64,000 nucleotides of DNA from JAJECS01 sp965243625 (GTDB lineage: Bacteria > Chloroflexota > UBA11872): contig CBDEVI010000002.1 of assembly GCA_965243625.1 (NCBI GenBank), forward strand, positions 1,054,001 through 1,118,000, written 5' to 3'. This document shows positions 1 to 7,952 of the stretch, one piece after another. How positions within the stretch are numbered: position 1 is the first letter of the stretch; each line of letters opens with the position of its first letter. The notes below the pieces were generated by a model, which was given only the letters and a program-made list of their open reading frames with translations, had not been told where the DNA came from and made no database searches. A program made the position numbers and the translations under genes.

Positions 1-125
1 CCGTCGACCGTGGCAACAATTGCGCCGTCGTGCGATTCCCAATTCGTGTTCATTCCCTCTGATCCTATCCGGGTGGCCTGGAAGAGCGTTCGCCGCGACC
101 CTTTCCACTGGGTGTCCACGTCCAT
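1..125 (-). CDS. possible 5' end of a CDS running off the left edge
   Basis: A minus-strand frame opens at an ATG at 125 and stays open to base 1, giving about 41 codons. A purine-rich stretch (GGAGAAGGGG) lies upstream but is rather far from the ATG; a second in-frame ATG follows 24 codons later. No family is recognisable in so short a piece. It could be chance in GC-rich DNA. I see nothing else convincing between 126 and 350. Confidence 0.2.
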   Translation of the reverse strand, partial: MDVDTQWKGSRRTLFQATRIGSEGMNTNWESHDGAIVATVD

Positions 126-350
126 CGAGGTAGTCCCCTTCTCCTCAAGCTTTCGTCCAGCACTCGCCGCGTCCGGTGTATCGACCGCCCTCCGACCCAA
201 CGAAGTGCCTGACCGTTCGGCTTGAGTCCGCCAACGGATAACGGTCTGCGATGCTCAAACATCCACATCGACGCCTCTCCGCCAGCCTGCGCGGATGGTA
301 GCACTTCACACATCCGTTTCGAGGGTCATCACGCGGGCGCCTGGAACCGA

Positions 351-794
351 CTACGGTTGCTCCATGGCCGCAATGCGGCGTGTGACTTCATCCATGTCGA
401 CATCCTCGACGTGGCTGGCAATGGTCCAGTGGTTGCCCCAGGGATCCACGATTCGGGCGGCGCGGTCGCCATAGAACTGGTCGGCGGGCTCGGCCAGGGA
501 GGTCGCGCCGGCACTGATCGCCTGGGCATAGGCGCTATCCACATCCTCGACATAGAGGTGTAGCTTCGACGAGCCGGCCGGAAACTCCGGCGGCATGGCG
601 TCGGACAGCATCAGCACCGCGCCGTCAATCTCCACCTCGGCATGGCCGATGCCGCCCCCGGGCATCGCGAGACGCATTCGCTCGACGCCGCCGAACGCCC
701 GCGTGAGAAAATCGATCAGCTCAGCCGCATGCTCAACGATCAGGTAGGGCGTAATCGCGGTGTAGCCGTCGGGGATGGGCTTCACGCCGGACAT
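351..794 (-). CDS. VOC superfamily (glyoxalase/bleomycin-resistance-like, PhnB type) protein
   Basis: This 147-residue protein has the paired beta-alpha-beta-beta-beta layout of the vicinal oxygen chelate fold. It begins with ITPYLIVEHAAELIDFLTRAFGG, has a middle acidic strand (HLYVEDVDSAYAQA), and ends with the RIVDPWGNHWTIASH signature found in PhnB-like glyoxalase proteins. Length matches single-domain VOC proteins. The start is supported by AGGAG about 5 nt before the ATG. These proteins bind metals or small hydrophobic ligands; no substrate can be read from sequence. It stands alone, facing away from the neighbouring tRNA gene on the same strand. Confidence 0.8.
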   Translation of the reverse strand: MSGVKPIPDGYTAITPYLIVEHAAELIDFLTRAFGGVERMRLAMPGGGIGHAEVEIDGAVLMLSDAMPPEFPAGSSKLHLYVEDVDSAYAQAISAGATSLAEPADQFYGDRAARIVDPWGNHWTIASHVEDVDMDEVTRRIAAMEQP

Positions 795-817
795 GGGGGC
801 TCCTTCTGGCTGGTGAG

Positions 818-894
818 TGGTGGGCCCTCGTGGATTCGAACCACGGACCTCGCCCTTATCAGAGGCGCGCTCTAACCGACTGAGCTAAGAGCCC
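818..894 (-). tRNA. tRNA-Ile (anticodon GAT)
   Basis: On the minus strand the sequence folds into a full cloverleaf. The acceptor stem is GGGCTCT paired with AGGGCCC, followed by discriminator A and an encoded CCA (818-820). The anticodon stem-loop is CGCCT-CTGATAA-GGGCG with anticodon GAT, and the T-arm contains GGTTCGAATCC. It is divergent from tRNA-Ala(TGC) 62 bp away. These two tRNAs usually sit together in the 16S-23S spacer of bacterial rRNA operons, so their free-standing placement fits the split rRNA organisation seen here. Confidence 0.97.
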
Positions 895-942
895 GGAGCC
901 CTGGGGATGGTATCAGAGCCCCGCACCGGTCCGGCGCTACCC

Positions 943-948
943 TAGAAT
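943..948 (+). promoter_or_regulatory. candidate -10 box for tRNA-Ala
   Basis: TAGAAT lies 8 nt before the first base of tRNA-Ala, the right distance for a sigma-70 -10 element starting transcription at or just before the tRNA. No good -35 hexamer is visible 16-18 bp upstream. The whole 62-bp gap must hold promoters for both divergent tRNAs. Confidence 0.35.
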
Positions 949-956
949 CTGGCCAT

Positions 957-1029
957 GGGGATGTAGCTCAATTGGTAGAGCACTGCCTTTGCAAGGCAGG
1001 GGTTAGGGGTTCGAGTCCCCTCATCTCCA
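957..1029 (+). tRNA. tRNA-Ala (anticodon TGC)
   Basis: A complete cloverleaf. The acceptor GGGGATG pairs with CATCTCC and includes the G3-U70 wobble that identifies alanine tRNAs. The anticodon arm is CTGCC-TTTGCAA-GGCAG with anticodon TGC, and the T-arm contains GGGGTTCGAGTCCCC. The 3' CCA is not encoded (the sequence reads ACCT), unlike the neighbouring tRNA-Ile. Confidence 0.97.
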
Positions 1030-1133
1030 CCTAACTCCGGTGGCGGCGGCCGCCGTTCGATTGGCGTGACGACCTGCCCAAGCGAGCGGCCTGGGCGCCT
1101 AGCGATCGACTCCGGGGATGGCGCACATCGGCA

Positions 1134-1754
1134 TCAACACCTGCCGAAGCCCATCCACGCTGGCAGGCAGCCTTCCGTCGCGACCGTCGACAGGATGGTG
1201 ACCTCTTCCTCCGCGGCCTCGATCTTGTCCAACGTCGCCCAGGACACCGCATGGTTTTCCCTGACATAGCCGAAAATTGTGTATTCGTGCGGCGCCTCGG
1301 CGCTTCCGGCCAGATCGCCGAGGATGAAGAAGAAGCGCGATCCGTTGGAATTCGGCGTGCCGTCGTTGGCCAGCGCAATCAGTCCGCGCGCGTAGGGCCG
1401 CTGCGGTGGCTCGACTTCAAAGGTGTAGCCCGCATTGCCGGTGCCCGTGCCTGTCGCGTCGCCCGATTCGGCGAACAGTCCGGGGACAATCCGATGAAAC
1501 GCGAGGCCGTCGTAGTAGCCCTCGTTGATCAGGAAGATGAAGCTGTTGACCGCCAGCAGTGCTTCCTGCGGCAACATGACGAATCGGATGCGCCCGACGC
1601 TGGTGGTGAACGTGACGCTATAGCCCCGCTGATCTTCAACCTCCATCGAGGGGTAGGCGTCGTAGACCGGAGGCCCTTCCGGCTCCGGCTCGCCGCACGC
1701 CGCCACGACGATGAGCATGAGGGCGGCTAGCCCAAGGATTGTCACTCGCCGCAT
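1134..1754 (-). CDS. cyclophilin-type peptidyl-prolyl isomerase lipoprotein, copy 1
   Basis: A 206-residue lipoprotein. The signal peptide MRRVTILGLAALMLIVVAAC ends in a lipobox with the acylated Cys at 20. A cyclophilin domain follows, with FHRIVPG carrying the conserved catalytic Arg and a NDGTPNSNGSRFFF core strand. It should catalyse cis-trans isomerisation of Xaa-Pro bonds outside the membrane. The active site is not standard: the stretch matching human CypA F60-Q63 reads LFAES, and the Gln before the FF pair is Arg. Two Cys close the C-terminus. I chose ATG 1754 (GGGGGA just upstream) over a 15-codon extension lacking any signal character. First of five tandem paralogues, and the most divergent. 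Confidence 0.88.
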   Translation of the reverse strand: MRRVTILGLAALMLIVVAACGEPEPEGPPVYDAYPSMEVEDQRGYSVTFTTSVGRIRFVMLPQEALLAVNSFIFLINEGYYDGLAFHRIVPGLFAESGDATGTGTGNAGYTFEVEPPQRPYARGLIALANDGTPNSNGSRFFFILGDLAGSAEAPHEYTIFGYVRENHAVSWATLDKIEAAEEEVTILSTVATEGCLPAWMGFGRC

Positions 1755-1786
1755 GGTGTCCCCCGTCGGCCCCTGGGTCTGCAAGA

Positions 1787-1798
1787 CATTCTGCCGCA
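1787..1798 (-). promoter_or_regulatory. conserved TGCGGCAGAATG element upstream of each cyclophilin gene (copy 1 site)
   Basis: The minus-strand word TGCGGCAGAATG, or a one-base variant, occurs before all five cyclophilin lipoprotein genes. The sites are 1787-1798, 2511-2522, 3239-3250, 4067-4078 and 4896-4907, about 35-50 nt before each start. In copies 2-4 it is preceded by a matching CTAG-AGG--CCA block. CAGAAT or AGAATG could serve as a -10 element, giving each gene its own promoter. It may instead only reflect duplicated DNA. Confidence 0.4.
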
Positions 1799-1852
1799 CC
1801 TACCCTGGAATCGGCTACACCGAATGCGCCCCGCAAGTGGTTCCGGAACCCG

Positions 1853-2473
1853 TCATGAGCACTGGTAGGGACCGCCGCTAGGCAGGCAGCCCTCCGTCGC
1901 CTTCAGCGACAGGATGGTGACCTCTTCTTGCGCTACCTCGATTTTGTCGAGCGTTGTAACCGATGGCGCATGATTCGGCTTCAGATGGCCGCAGACCGTG
2001 TACTCGTGCGGCGCCTCGGCGCTTCCCGCGAGATCGCCCAGGATGAAGAAAAAGCGCGATCCGTTGGAGTTCGGCGTCCCGTCGTTGGCCAGCGCGATCA
2101 TTCCGCGCTCGTACGGCCGCTGCGGCGGCTCCACCTCGAAGGTATAGCCCGGGTTGCCGGCGCCAGTTCCGGTGGCGTCGCCGGTTTCAGCGAGCACGCC
2201 GGGGACCACCCGATGAAAAGCCACGCCGTCGTAGTAGCCGCTGTTGGCGAGGAAAATGAAGCTGTTGACCGCCAGGGGCGCCTCTTCCGGAAGCAGGGTG
2301 AAGGTGAGGCGCCCGACGCTCGTGGTGAAGGTGATGCTATAGGACCGGAGCGGATCAATCTCCATCGCTGGATAGGCGTCAAAGACGGGAGGCCCTTCCG
2401 GCTCCGCCTCACCGCACGCCGCGACGACGACGACGATCAAGGCAGCTAGTCCGACCACTACCGCTTGCCGCAT
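1853..2473 (-). CDS. cyclophilin-type peptidyl-prolyl isomerase lipoprotein, copy 2
   Basis: A 206-residue paralogue of copy 1 with lipoprotein signal (VVAAC, Cys 20). Its cyclophilin core contains FHRVVPG, the GDATGTG glycine loop, and ALANDGTPNSNGSRFFF. The residue matching CypA Gln63 is Glu, and the CypA Phe60 position is Val. It has an extra Cys in YTVCGHL where the sister copies have Phe. The C-terminal EGCLPSGGPYQCS keeps the two Cys of the array, which could form a disulphide if exported. Predicted to fold proteins at the outer face of the membrane; substrate unknown. Confidence 0.88.
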   Translation of the reverse strand: MRQAVVVGLAALIVVVVAACGEAEPEGPPVFDAYPAMEIDPLRSYSITFTTSVGRLTFTLLPEEAPLAVNSFIFLANSGYYDGVAFHRVVPGVLAETGDATGTGAGNPGYTFEVEPPQRPYERGMIALANDGTPNSNGSRFFFILGDLAGSAEAPHEYTVCGHLKPNHAPSVTTLDKIEVAQEEVTILSLKATEGCLPSGGPYQCS

Positions 2474-2576
2474 GGCGCCCTTCTCCCCGTCGCCCCTCGG
2501 CTCCGCCCGACATTCTGACGCACGTGCCCTGGCGCCTGCTAGGCCCGACGCGCCCCCCAGGTGGGTCGAGGACCAG

Positions 2577-3200
2577 TCATGAGCACTGGAAGGGACCGCC
2601 GCTCGGCAGGCAGCCCTCGGTTGCCTTCACCGACTCGATGATGACTTCTTCCTGCGCCGCCTCGATCTTGTCGAGCGTGGCAACCGACGGCGCGTGATCC
2701 GGCTTCAGGTGGCCGAAGACGGTGTACGCGTGCGGCGCCTCGGCGCTTCCCGCGAGGTCGCCCAGGATGAAGAAGAAGCGCGAGCCGTTGGAGTTCGGCG
2801 TCCCGTCGCTGGCCATGGCGATGCCGCCGCGCTCGTACGGCCGCTGCGGCGGCTCCACCTCGAAGGTGTAGCCGGGATTGCCGGTGCCCGTTCCCGTAGC
2901 GTCGCCGGTTTCGGCGAGCACGCCGGGGACGACCCGATGAAACGCCACGCCGTCGTAGTAGCCCTCGTTGGCAAGGAAAATGAAGCTGTTCACCGCCAGC
3001 GGCGCCTCTTCCGGCAGCAGCTGGAAGGTGAGGCGCCCGACGCTGGTGGTGAAGATGACGCTGTAGGACCGGCGCAGATCGATCTCCATTGATGGGTACG
3101 CGTCAAAGACGGGAGGCCCTTCCGGCTCCGCCTCACCGCACGCCGCCACGACGATGAGCACTAGGGCAGCTATCCCAAGGAGTGTCGCTCGCCGCATCAT
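2577..3200 (-). CDS. cyclophilin-type peptidyl-prolyl isomerase lipoprotein, copy 3
   Basis: A 207-residue paralogue with lipobox VVAAC and the same cyclophilin domain (FHRVVPGVLAETGD, then ASDGTPNSNGSRFFF). The start is one of two adjacent ATGs (3200 or 3197), preceded by AGAGAAG. A longer reading starting 17 codons upstream arises from a conserved untranslated block shared by all copies. It is nearly identical to copy 2 in its C-terminal half, which suggests recent duplication or gene conversion. Confidence 0.88.
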   Translation of the reverse strand: MMRRATLLGIAALVLIVVAACGEAEPEGPPVFDAYPSMEIDLRRSYSVIFTTSVGRLTFQLLPEEAPLAVNSFIFLANEGYYDGVAFHRVVPGVLAETGDATGTGTGNPGYTFEVEPPQRPYERGGIAMASDGTPNSNGSRFFFILGDLAGSAEAPHAYTVFGHLKPDHAPSVATLDKIEAAQEEVIIESVKATEGCLPSGGPFQCS

Positions 3201-3409
3201 GCGCTTCTCTCTTTCCACCAGCCCCTGGGTCCGCCAGTCATTCTGCCGCATGTGACCTGGGACCTACTAGGCCGAGCGCAACCGCCGCCCGAGTCAGCAA
3301 TCCACCATTCTCAGCCGCCCGGCCCATCGGCTCGACTCGCCGGCGGCACGCGCCCATTCGGATGGCGCCTGCATCCATGACGCGAGCTAGGCGTTGGCCG
3401 AAGTCGGCC

Positions 3410-4033
3410 CTAGCATGCCCCGTAGTTGCCCCGGCTCGGCAGGCATCCCTCGGTGACCTGCAGCGACCGGATGATGACCTCTTCCTGGGCGGCCTCGATC
3501 TTGTCGAGCGTCGCTACGGACGGCGGGTGATTCGGCTTCAGATGGCCGAAGATCGTGTACTCGTGCGGCGCCTCGGCGCTTCCGGCGAGATCGCCGAGGA
3601 TGAAGAAGAACCGTGAGCCGTTGGAGTTCGGCGTCCCGTCGTTAACTAAGGCGATGCCGCCGCGTTCATAGGGCCGCTGCGTCGACTCCACCTCGAAGGT
3701 GTAGCCCGGATTGCCGGTGCCCGTGCCCGTCGCGTCGCCCGTTTCGGCAAGCACTCCCGGAACGATGCGATGAAACGTCACGCCGTCGAAGTAACCCTCC
3801 CTTGCCAAGAAAATGAAGCTGTTGACCGCCAGCAGCGCCTCTTCCGGCAGCAACTGGAAGGTGAGGCGGCCGACGCTGGTGGTGAAGACGACGCTGTAGG
3901 ACCGGAGCGGATCAATCCCCATCGGTGGGTAGGCCTCATAGACCGGCGGCCCTACCGGCTCCGCCTCGCCGCACGCCGCCACCGCGATGAGCATGAGGGC
4001 AGCTAGCCCAAGGAGTGTCACTCGCCGCATCAT
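3410..4033 (-). CDS. cyclophilin-type peptidyl-prolyl isomerase lipoprotein, copy 4
   Basis: A 207-residue paralogue with lipoprotein signal (MMRRVTLLGLAAL to VAAC) and cyclophilin core FHRIVPGVLAETGD plus NDGTPNSNGSRFFF. The ATG at 4033 has GGAG 4-5 nt upstream, so I prefer it to the GTG three codons earlier. It differs from its sisters in a few conserved spots (ARGYFDGVTFHR for ANEGYYDGVAFHR; ESTQRPY for EPPQRPY). The Cys pair at the C-terminus is kept. Confidence 0.88.
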   Translation of the reverse strand: MMRRVTLLGLAALMLIAVAACGEAEPVGPPVYEAYPPMGIDPLRSYSVVFTTSVGRLTFQLLPEEALLAVNSFIFLAREGYFDGVTFHRIVPGVLAETGDATGTGTGNPGYTFEVESTQRPYERGGIALVNDGTPNSNGSRFFFILGDLAGSAEAPHEYTIFGHLKPNHPPSVATLDKIEAAQEEVIIRSLQVTEGCLPSRGNYGAC

Positions 4034-4237
4034 GCGCTCCACCCGTCATCCCCTCCGTGTGTCAAGCATTTTGCCGCACTTGCCATGGAACCTGCTAGAC
4101 CGCGCGCAACCGACATGCGGGTCGAGGAGCCGTCATCTACGGCCGTCCCGCCCACTGGCTGAACTCACCCGTGCCGCGCGCCCATTCGGACGGCGCGTGC
4201 ACCGACGAAACGAGCTAGCCGCCGCCCCCAATCGGTC

Positions 4238-4858
4238 CTAGCAGGGGCCGTAGCCTCCCCAGCTCGGCAGGCAGCCTTCCGTGGCCTTCAGCGACAGGAT
4301 CGTGACTTCTTCCTGGGCGGCTTCGATCTTGTCGAGCGTGGCCAACGACGGCGCGTGGTCTTCCTTGTAGTGACCGAAGACCGTGTACTCATGCGGCGCG
4401 TCGGCACTTCCCGCAAGGTCGCCGAGGATGAAGAAGAATCGCGATCCGTTGGAGTTCGGCGTCCCGTCATTGGCCAAGGCGATGCCTCCGCGCACATAGG
4501 GCCGCTGCGGCGGCTCGACTTCGAAGGTGTAACCCGGGTTGCCGGTGCCCGTGCCCGTGGCGTCGCCGGTTTCGGCAAGCACGCCGGGAACGATTCGATG
4601 AAACGCGACGCCGTCGTAGTAGCCGCTGTTGGCAAGAAATATGAAGCTGTTGACCGCCAGCGGCGCCTCTTCGGGATTCAGGACGAAGCTGATGCGTCCA
4701 ACGCTGGTGGTGAAGGTGACGCTGTAGGGCCGCAGCGGATCAATCTCCATCTCCGGGTAGGCGTCGTAGACCGGAGGCCCTTCCGGCTCCTCCTCCCCGC
4801 AGCCCGCCACGACAATGAGCAACAGGGCCGACAGCCCGACCAGGATCGCTTGCCGCAT
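4238..4858 (-). CDS. cyclophilin-type peptidyl-prolyl isomerase lipoprotein, copy 5
   Basis: A 206-residue paralogue, the promoter-distal edge of the array. Signal MRQAILVGLSALLLIVVAGC with lipobox Cys 20; cyclophilin core FHRIVPGVLAETGD and ANDGTPNSNGSRFFF; C-terminal GCLPSWGGYGPC. The chosen ATG has GGGGAGAAG upstream. A long upstream extension in the same frame overlaps the K+ channel gene and shows no protein character, so it is excluded. The 3' flanks after copies 4 and 5 are alike (around 3320-3390 and 4150-4220), so the duplication unit included intergenic DNA. Confidence 0.88.
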   Translation of the reverse strand: MRQAILVGLSALLLIVVAGCGEEEPEGPPVYDAYPEMEIDPLRPYSVTFTTSVGRISFVLNPEEAPLAVNSFIFLANSGYYDGVAFHRIVPGVLAETGDATGTGTGNPGYTFEVEPPQRPYVRGGIALANDGTPNSNGSRFFFILGDLAGSADAPHEYTVFGHYKEDHAPSLATLDKIEAAQEEVTILSLKATEGCLPSWGGYGPC

Positions 4859-4952
4859 CACGATCTTCTCCCCGACGGCATGACGTTCTGCCGACCATTC
4901 TGCCGCACGCGCGAGCGGGGCTTCCACCAAACGCGCCACCGCTCGATGGGGC

Positions 4953-6071
4953 CTAGCTCGAGCCGGTGCGCCGATTGGAGGGAGCGGGCGGCGCGTCGAC
5001 CAACTCGTGACGCTCAAACAGGCACTGCAACGCTTCAGGGACGCCCACGACCACGAATACATCGCCGGCCTCGAGCGCACGGTCCGTCGCCGGCGCCATC
5101 TCCGTGCGCCCCCGCCGGACAAGGGCCAACATCGAAATCCCAGATTCCTGGAGCGACAACGCGCTCACGGCTTCTCCAACCAGGTCGGATCCGCCCGGAA
5201 CGGTCATTTCGCGAATGTCCAGGCCGGGCGCGTGGGGATCGAGCAGCTGGTCGAGCACGTCCCGCACGTTGGGCCGCCGGACGAAGTCAACCATGCTGAG
5301 CGCGCCCTCGATCGGCGGCGAAAACACCCGCCGGGCGCCGGCCGATTGCAACCGCCGGACCGCCTCGTCCGATGCGGCGCGCGCAATGACCGGCACATTT
5401 GGGGCCAGCACGCGGGCCGCGAGCACGGCATAGACGTTCTCGGCGTCGTCGTCGGTGGCGACGATGAAGGCGGCGGCGCGCTCGATGCCCGCCTCCGTGA
5501 GCGCCGCATCCGACGAGGCGCGATCGGCAATGCTCACCAGACCGTCGTCGGCGGCCGTCTGAACCTGTGCCGGGTCGACGTCGATCACCACGACCTCGCA
5601 GCCGTCATTGCGCAACTCTTGCGCGATGCGCGCGCCAACACGGCCATACGAGCCGACGATGTAGTGACCCTGCATGTGCGAAAGGAGCCTCGCGCGTCGG
5701 CGGCGCGCAAAGTGTGCACCCAGATGGCCTTCGGCGAGATACTCGATATAGTTCGCCGCCGTCCAGGCGAGTGTACCGACGCCGGCCACGATCAAAACCG
5801 ATGTGAACACGCGCCCCGCCGTGGACAACGTGTGCACCTCCGCGAAGCCCACGGTGCTGAGAGTGATGACGACCATGTAGAGGGCGTCCACCGGAGCCAT
5901 CCCCTCGATCGCGATGAATCCGACCACCCCAACGACCGAAACCACGGCCAGAAACACGAAGCCCGGAATCAGCCGGCGCCGCCAGTAGAACTGCGCAATG
6001 CTCGCGGCCTTGCCGGATGGCCGAGACGGGACGAATCGCCTGGCGCCCGGTCGGGTCTCCGTGTGCTTCAC
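4953..6071 (-). CDS. potassium channel subunit with RCK (TrkA-N/TrkA-C) domains
   Basis: 372 residues in the two-transmembrane K+ channel layout. TM1 spans about 33-55. The pore helix and filter TLSTVGFAEVHT lie near 72-83, and TM2 spans about 86-110. A cytoplasmic RCK/TrkA-N Rossmann domain (about 134-250) starts at GHYIVGSYGRVGARIAQEL, and a TrkA-C domain (about 290-355) follows. Family members are ligand-gated K+ channels controlled by nucleotides or Ca2+. The filter reads TVGFA where TVGYG is usual, so ion selectivity needs care. The start codon is GTG. It is divergent from the propeller gene at 6292, with 220 bp between them. Confidence 0.85.
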   Translation of the reverse strand: MKHTETRPGARRFVPSRPSGKAASIAQFYWRRRLIPGFVFLAVVSVVGVVGFIAIEGMAPVDALYMVVITLSTVGFAEVHTLSTAGRVFTSVLIVAGVGTLAWTAANYIEYLAEGHLGAHFARRRRARLLSHMQGHYIVGSYGRVGARIAQELRNDGCEVVVIDVDPAQVQTAADDGLVSIADRASSDAALTEAGIERAAAFIVATDDDAENVYAVLAARVLAPNVPVIARAASDEAVRRLQSAGARRVFSPPIEGALSMVDFVRRPNVRDVLDQLLDPHAPGLDIREMTVPGGSDLVGEAVSALSLQESGISMLALVRRGRTEMAPATDRALEAGDVFVVVGVPEALQCLFERHELVDAPPAPSNRRTGSS

Positions 6072-6291
6072 CTGGCGGAAATCTCGCGTTTAGCGGCACT
6101 GCATATCTTGCAATGGCGCCTGCCGTCCGTCACCCGGATGACCAGGTGCGACAGCGGCGGACCTCGGCGGGTGAAATAGCGCCGCCCGCCCCAAACAGGC
6201 ATCATCCGGCCGTGCAATCGGCCCGCCCGAGCGGGTTCCGGCAAGCGCCGCCGAGGCGCGCGAGCCGCGGCGGGCGCAGGCCGAGCCTGGA

Positions 6292-7920
6292 GTGACCTTG
6301 AGCCAGCTCGACGCCACGCAGCTGATCATCGGCGACACGCCGCAGTATTTCTTCGACGACGGTCTGATCGAAGAGGTGCAGCACGTCACGCGCCGTCTCC
6401 ATCGACCGGTCAGCGTCGACGGCAGCCCCTTCATCCAGCGTGACCGGCCCTGGGAACACGTGCCCTATTTCAGCAGCGTGGATTGGAGCTTGTGGCGAGA
6501 CCCCGAAACGCCACGCCTTCACTGCACCTACACCGATCTCAACGTGAACCGCGAGCGGCTGGCGCGCAAGGGCGGCGCCTTCATCGACTGGGCCAACGGC
6601 CGCCTGCGCGTCTGCTACGCCTACTCGGACGACGGCTTCGAATGGGTCAAACCCCCGCTCGGCCTGGTGCGCGAAAACGGCCACGACACCAACATCATCC
6701 TGGGCAGCGAGGCCTACGGGAGCGTGTGGGGCTTGTCCGTCTTCGATGACCCGCTGGAACACGATCCCGGCCGGCGCTACAAGGGCTTCCACGTCATGGT
6801 GCCGCCGGGATACGCCGTGGCCAGCGACGAGCCCGGCGCGCACGTCCGCGTGGGCTATTCGGCCGACGGCATTCGCTGGACCGTAGGCGATGACCGTCCG
6901 ACCGTCGGCCGGACCGGCACCCGCATCGGCGATTCGGCTCAGCCCGCCTTCGATCCCGGCACCGGCACCTATCTGCTGTTTACCCGACATCCGTGGATGA
7001 GCCTGGCGCCGCGCTCACGTCCGCTGCATGCCACCGAGCTAGGCGGTCATCCGACCTGGGACGCGTCCGCCGGCGCGCCGAACCGCCGCGGGCGCCGCCG
7101 CATCTACCTCTCGGAGAGCCGCGACTATCTGCACTGGAGCGAACCGCGGCTGATCCTGGCGCCCGACCCGCTGCTCGACAACATCGACGACTCGTTTTAC
7201 AGCATGAGCGCCATGTGGCTTGGGGGTCAGTGGATCGGTTTCGTCCAGGTGTTCCACATGGTCGAGAACACGCTCGACGTGCAGCTGGTGCACAGCCGCG
7301 ACGGACGCCATTGGCAGCGGCTCTTTCCCGGGCAGGCCTGGCTGCCACTGGGACCGCCGGGGTCGTGGAACCAGTTCTACACCAGTCTCCCCCGATTCCC
7401 CGCCGTCGACGGACCGGAGTGGCTGGTGTTCCACGGCGGGTCCAAGGCCCATCACGACTGGTGGTTCCATGGCCAGCAAGAGGGCCTGGATGCTCCCGAA
7501 GCTTGGGACATGAGCTTGGTGAGCTTCGGCCTGGGTCTGGCGAAGCTGAGGAAGTTCGGCTTCGTGTCGCTCGACGCCGACCGCATGCGCGAGGGCATGA
7601 TCCTGACCCAGCCGTGGGTTGCGCCGGGCGACCGGCTGGTGATCAATGCCGCCTGCGGCCCCGAGGGCTACGTCAAGGTCGAGGCGCTGGACGTGCACGA
7701 TCGCGTCCTCGACGGATGCGGCCGTGATGACTGTGACGTCTTTTCCGGCGACGCCATCGCGCACACCGTGACGTGGCGCGGCGCCTCGCACCTCCCGGTC
7801 GACATCCCCTCATTAGGCGGAGAGGTCTATACCCACCGCCTGCCGCACCGGCGGCTGCGATTCATCCTGCGCGACGCGCAACTCTATTCGTTCCGGATCG
7901 AGTCGGCGGCGACGGCCTAG
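6292..7920 (+). CDS. glycosyl hydrolase-like protein with five-bladed beta-propeller (GH32/43-like)
   Basis: 542 residues, cytoplasmic by sequence as no signal peptide is visible. It carries repeated blades of the type used by GH32/GH43/GH68 enzymes: GYSADGIRWT near 188, YLSESRDYLHWSEP near 275 and VHSRDGRHWQRLFPG near 335, separated by aromatic-rich strands. The C-terminal 120 residues look like a beta-sandwich module. Proteins of this shape are common but mostly uncharacterised, and no substrate can be named. GTG start; GGAG overlaps the start region. Codon use matches neighbours. It lies near three other carbohydrate-active-like genes (12419-16330). Confidence 0.6.
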   Translation: MTLSQLDATQLIIGDTPQYFFDDGLIEEVQHVTRRLHRPVSVDGSPFIQRDRPWEHVPYFSSVDWSLWRDPETPRLHCTYTDLNVNRERLARKGGAFIDWANGRLRVCYAYSDDGFEWVKPPLGLVRENGHDTNIILGSEAYGSVWGLSVFDDPLEHDPGRRYKGFHVMVPPGYAVASDEPGAHVRVGYSADGIRWTVGDDRPTVGRTGTRIGDSAQPAFDPGTGTYLLFTRHPWMSLAPRSRPLHATELGGHPTWDASAGAPNRRGRRRIYLSESRDYLHWSEPRLILAPDPLLDNIDDSFYSMSAMWLGGQWIGFVQVFHMVENTLDVQLVHSRDGRHWQRLFPGQAWLPLGPPGSWNQFYTSLPRFPAVDGPEWLVFHGGSKAHHDWWFHGQQEGLDAPEAWDMSLVSFGLGLAKLRKFGFVSLDADRMREGMILTQPWVAPGDRLVINAACGPEGYVKVEALDVHDRVLDGCGRDDCDVFSGDAIAHTVTWRGASHLPVDIPSLGGEVYTHRLPHRRLRFILRDAQLYSFRIESAATA

Positions 7921-7941
7921 AAGAACCGCCGCCGCCGACTC
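7900..7941. terminator. bidirectional terminator-like hairpin between convergent genes
   Basis: A 16-bp inverted repeat (GAGTCGGCGGCGACGG and CCGCCGCCGCCGACTC, one mismatch) with a 10-nt loop straddles the stop codon of the propeller gene and precedes the stop of the convergent proX-like gene. There is no U-tract on either side, so it may act as a transcript-end stabiliser or a GC-only terminator. Confidence 0.5.
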
Positions 7942-7952
7942 CCAACGTTCGA

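Noticed and set aside
4859..5122. N-terminal extension of cyclophilin copy 5
   Set aside because: It runs through the 3' end of the K+ channel gene and lacks protein character; the signal peptide starts at 4858.
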